NCBI GenBank assembly: GCA_041395385.1
Contig: JAWLAN010000006.1
Coordinates: 372,001-436,000 of the forward strand
Direction of reading: 5' to 3'
DNA length: 64,000 nt
Source: JAJVHZ01 sp041395385
GTDB lineage: Bacteria > Pseudomonadota > Gammaproteobacteria > JAJPIJ01
Numbering within the stretch: the first letter of the stretch is position 1; each line of letters starts with the position of its first letter. Shown in pieces: positions 61,801-64,000 of this stretch. The notes under the pieces are model-generated. The model was not told where the DNA came from, did not search any database, and saw only the letters and a program-made list of their open reading frames with translations. A program made the position numbers and the translations under genes.

Positions 61801-63993
61801 CTACTGCTGGTACTCCAGCTCGAACTTGCCGCCCGGCATGTGCGGGGCGCCCCAGACCGCGACCTCGCGCCTGTAGGGCTTCGGATGCTGCGGGTCCTTC
61901 TCTTCGATCTCGCGGGCGATGCGATGCCCGTCGAAGGTCGCATCCGCGATCAACTTGGGAGCCCAGGCGTCGCCGATGACATAGACGCCCTTGATGCCCT
62001 TGCCGGCCCACTCGCTCGCCCGCGCCTTCAGGCCGCGATAGAGCGAGTCGCGGGAATGCCGGCCGGTCACCAGCACCAGCGTATCGAACTCGAGCCATCG
62101 GTGCGACGTGTTCTCGGCGCGCGGCAGCTTGCCGGGGCCGCGATACTGGCGCTCCCAGCCGTCGGCGAGGATGTCGTAGATCTCCAGGCGGCCCTTCTCC
62201 GCACGCGTCGTCCACGCGCCACTGACGATCTCCACGTGATTGTTGTGCAGCCAGCGGTGCAGGTTGGGCGACTCCAGGGTGAAGTGCATGTAGCGGGCGA
62301 GCTCCACCGAGGTGACGATGGTGACGTCGTGGCCGGCCATCCGCAGCCGCTGCGCCAGGCTCGGGCCCATGAAGTACCAGTCGCAATTGAGCAGGACGAC
62401 TCGTTGGCCAATCTTCTTCTTGCCTTCGAAGATCTGCTCAGGAGTGATGCACCAGTCCAGACCCGCATCCACGCCCGGAATGGGCGCGTGGGTCAGGCCG
62501 CTGGTGCCGTCGGAGTTCCAGTCCGCACCGGTCGCCACGACGATCTTGTCGGCGCCGTAGTTCAGACAGTCGTCCACCGTCATCGCCTTGCGGCCGAGCG
62601 CGATCTGGGAATCCTTGTTCTTCTTCACCAGCTTGTTGAGCTGCGTCTCGCGGTAGTCGCGATGATAGCCCCACTCCCCGAGGCCCGGCAGGGTGGCGAT
62701 GGTATTCACGCAGCCGCCGATCTTCTCGGCGCTGTCCACGAGGTGCACCGTGTAGCCGCGCTCCATGAGCACGCGCGCCGCCTCGCCGCCCGACGGGCCG
62801 GCGCCGACCACGAGTATGGAATCGTCCGAGCCCTTCTTCGGGAACTTCTCGGGATGCCAGCCGCGGCGGTATTCCTCCCCGGCGGTGGCGTTCTGGGTGC
62901 AGATGAACGGCGGGCCGCCGATCTCCCAGCGGGAGATGCAGACGTTGCAGCCGATGCACACACGGATGTCGTCGATCCGGCCTTCGTTGATCTTCTGCGG
63001 CAGGAAGGGATCGGAAATGCTCGGGCGCGCCGCACCGATGATGTCGAGGTGGCCGTTGCGTATCACCTCGGCCATCTTCTCCGCGTCCGTGAAGCGGCCG
63101 ACGCCGAGCACCGGCTTCTTCGAGACCCGCTTGATGTGCTGCTGCCAGGGGATCTGGTGGCCCTGGCGGTAGAAGCGCGACGGGCCGGCGTCCTCGCCCC
63201 ACTCGGCGATGTCGCCGACGTTGACGTCCCAAACATCGACGTAGGGGTCGGCCAGCTCGACGAACTTGATGCCGTCGACCTCGACCTCGACACCGGCGTC
63301 CCCGTACAGCGTGTCGACGGCGAAGCGGGTGGCGATCGCACAATCATTGCCCACCGCCTTGCGGACCTTCTCCAGGGTCTCGACCCAGAAGCGGGCGCGG
63401 TTTTCCAGCGAGCCGCCGTACTTGTCCGTGCGCTTGTTGTAGTAGGGCGACAGGAACTGCAGCGGCAGATACGAGTGCGCCCCGTAGACGTAGACGATAT
63501 CGAAGCCCGCGTCGCGCGCCCGCAGCGCTGAATCCACGTACATCTGCTCCAGGCGGTTGATGTCGTCCTGGTCGGCCTCGTGGCAGTAGGTGAGGTTCTC
63601 GTACTCGGAGTTGTACTGGCTCGGTCCGTAGGAGGTGCAGCGCGATTCCATACAGGGGGCGTGGGCCGATCCGTACCACATCTCCACGCCGGCCAGGGCG
63701 CCGTGCTTGTGGATGTGATCGGTCATCGCGCGGAGATTGCGCACATCGCCCTCATCCCACAGGCGCGCGGACACCCGGTGGCAGTCGTCGGACTCCGGAT
63801 GGATGGAGCAGTACTCGGTGTTGATGCCGGCCCAGCCGCCCTCGGCCTTGATCGAGCGGTTGGCCGCCTGGAAGCCGGGTCTGTCCGATCCCGCGCCGTT
63901 GCAGTGTGGTACCTGGTAGAAGCGGTTTCGCAATACCTTGGGGCCAATCTTGATTGGCTCGAACAAGATGTCGTACTTGGGATCTCGTGCCAT
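61801..63993 (-). CDS. dgcA: dimethylglycine demethylase subunit DgcA (TMADH family)
   Basis: 730 residues. The N-terminal old-yellow-enzyme barrel binds FMN (LFEPIKIGPKVLRNRFYQVP, YVYGAHSYLPLQFLSP, KYGGSLENRARF). The 4Fe4S motif C-x2-C-x3-C is CIGCNVC with the fourth cysteine in FICTQN. The C-terminal part has two dinucleotide folds (ILVVGAGPSGGEAARVL; VYVIGDAWAPKLIADATFDG). Like trimethylamine dehydrogenase it removes a methyl as formaldehyde; the dgcB neighbour points to dimethylglycine as substrate. The gene begins 7 bp from the window edge and looks complete. Confidence 0.92.
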   Translation of the reverse strand: MARDPKYDILFEPIKIGPKVLRNRFYQVPHCNGAGSDRPGFQAANRSIKAEGGWAGINTEYCSIHPESDDCHRVSARLWDEGDVRNLRAMTDHIHKHGALAGVEMWYGSAHAPCMESRCTSYGPSQYNSEYENLTYCHEADQDDINRLEQMYVDSALRARDAGFDIVYVYGAHSYLPLQFLSPYYNKRTDKYGGSLENRARFWVETLEKVRKAVGNDCAIATRFAVDTLYGDAGVEVEVDGIKFVELADPYVDVWDVNVGDIAEWGEDAGPSRFYRQGHQIPWQQHIKRVSKKPVLGVGRFTDAEKMAEVIRNGHLDIIGAARPSISDPFLPQKINEGRIDDIRVCIGCNVCISRWEIGGPPFICTQNATAGEEYRRGWHPEKFPKKGSDDSILVVGAGPSGGEAARVLMERGYTVHLVDSAEKIGGCVNTIATLPGLGEWGYHRDYRETQLNKLVKKNKDSQIALGRKAMTVDDCLNYGADKIVVATGADWNSDGTSGLTHAPIPGVDAGLDWCITPEQIFEGKKKIGQRVVLLNCDWYFMGPSLAQRLRMAGHDVTIVTSVELARYMHFTLESPNLHRWLHNNHVEIVSGAWTTRAEKGRLEIYDILADGWERQYRGPGKLPRAENTSHRWLEFDTLVLVTGRHSRDSLYRGLKARASEWAGKGIKGVYVIGDAWAPKLIADATFDGHRIAREIEEKDPQHPKPYRREVAVWGAPHMPGGKFELEYQQ

Positions 63994-64000
63994 GGACCTG

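Overview
The window reads as chromosome of a GC-rich gammaproteobacterium. The evidence is the minus-strand order recA-recX-alaS-lysC-csrA followed by tRNA genes, the lipA-lipB-ybeD block, guaB-guaA, xseA, a feoA-feoB locus, a polar-flagellum-type flgA-flgM-flgN-ycgR cluster with cheV/cheR, and a dgcA-dgcB dimethylglycine demethylase operon. The last is common in halophilic and marine lineages. Placement near Chromatiales or Ectothiorhodospira-like bacteria is an inference from gene content only.

Layout. 0.3-6.7 kb: tRNA-Arg, tRNA-Ser and the csrA-lysC-alaS-recX-recA block on the minus strand. 6.8-8.3 kb: thpR, pncC and tadA. 8.5-14.3 kb: a DUF937 protein, a FecA-like TonB receptor, glutaminase, an FMN reductase and an AhpD-like protein. 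14.4-20.5 kb: a scrap zone with a broken ccoN start, a broken TOTE-type primase gene, a histidine-kinase scrap, three exported hypothetical proteins, an ankyrin membrane protein and a transposase tail. 20.5-28.6 kb: guaA and guaB separated by a large heptanucleotide array, then xseA, an M23 peptidase, lipA, lipB and ybeD. 29.2-39.2 kb: a one-strand chemosensory cluster. 39.2-47.0 kb: carbonic anhydrase, a QEGLA-motif protein, a membrane protein fusing a degenerate GGDEF domain to a cupin, a rhomboid protease and the feo locus. 47.1-51.6 kb: chemotaxis and flagellar genes. 51.7-57.5 kb: a 5.7-kb element integrated in tRNA-Ala(CGC). 57.5-64 kb: the dgcA-dgcB operon with its etfB cut off after about 14 codons.

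How the genes work together. The chemosensory cluster joins an IS-derived zinc-finger/repeat protein, a FIST-like protein, a response regulator, a CheW, an MCP, a CheA with HPt and receiver domains, and a receiver-Ser/Thr-kinase hybrid. The order REC-CheW-MCP-CheA resembles Pil/Chp systems, but no pilus genes are next to it. The tRNA-Ala element is bounded by exact 46-bp repeats. It carries an integrase, an AlpA-like HTH protein, a rolling-circle-type Rep protein and an AT-richer cargo (NTPase, helical protein with a frameshift, two small proteins) that I do not recognise and that is the best candidate for an undescribed system. The guaB-guaA spacer, with 57 perfectly phased 7-bp units plus an inverted short array, is the most unusual non-coding structure.
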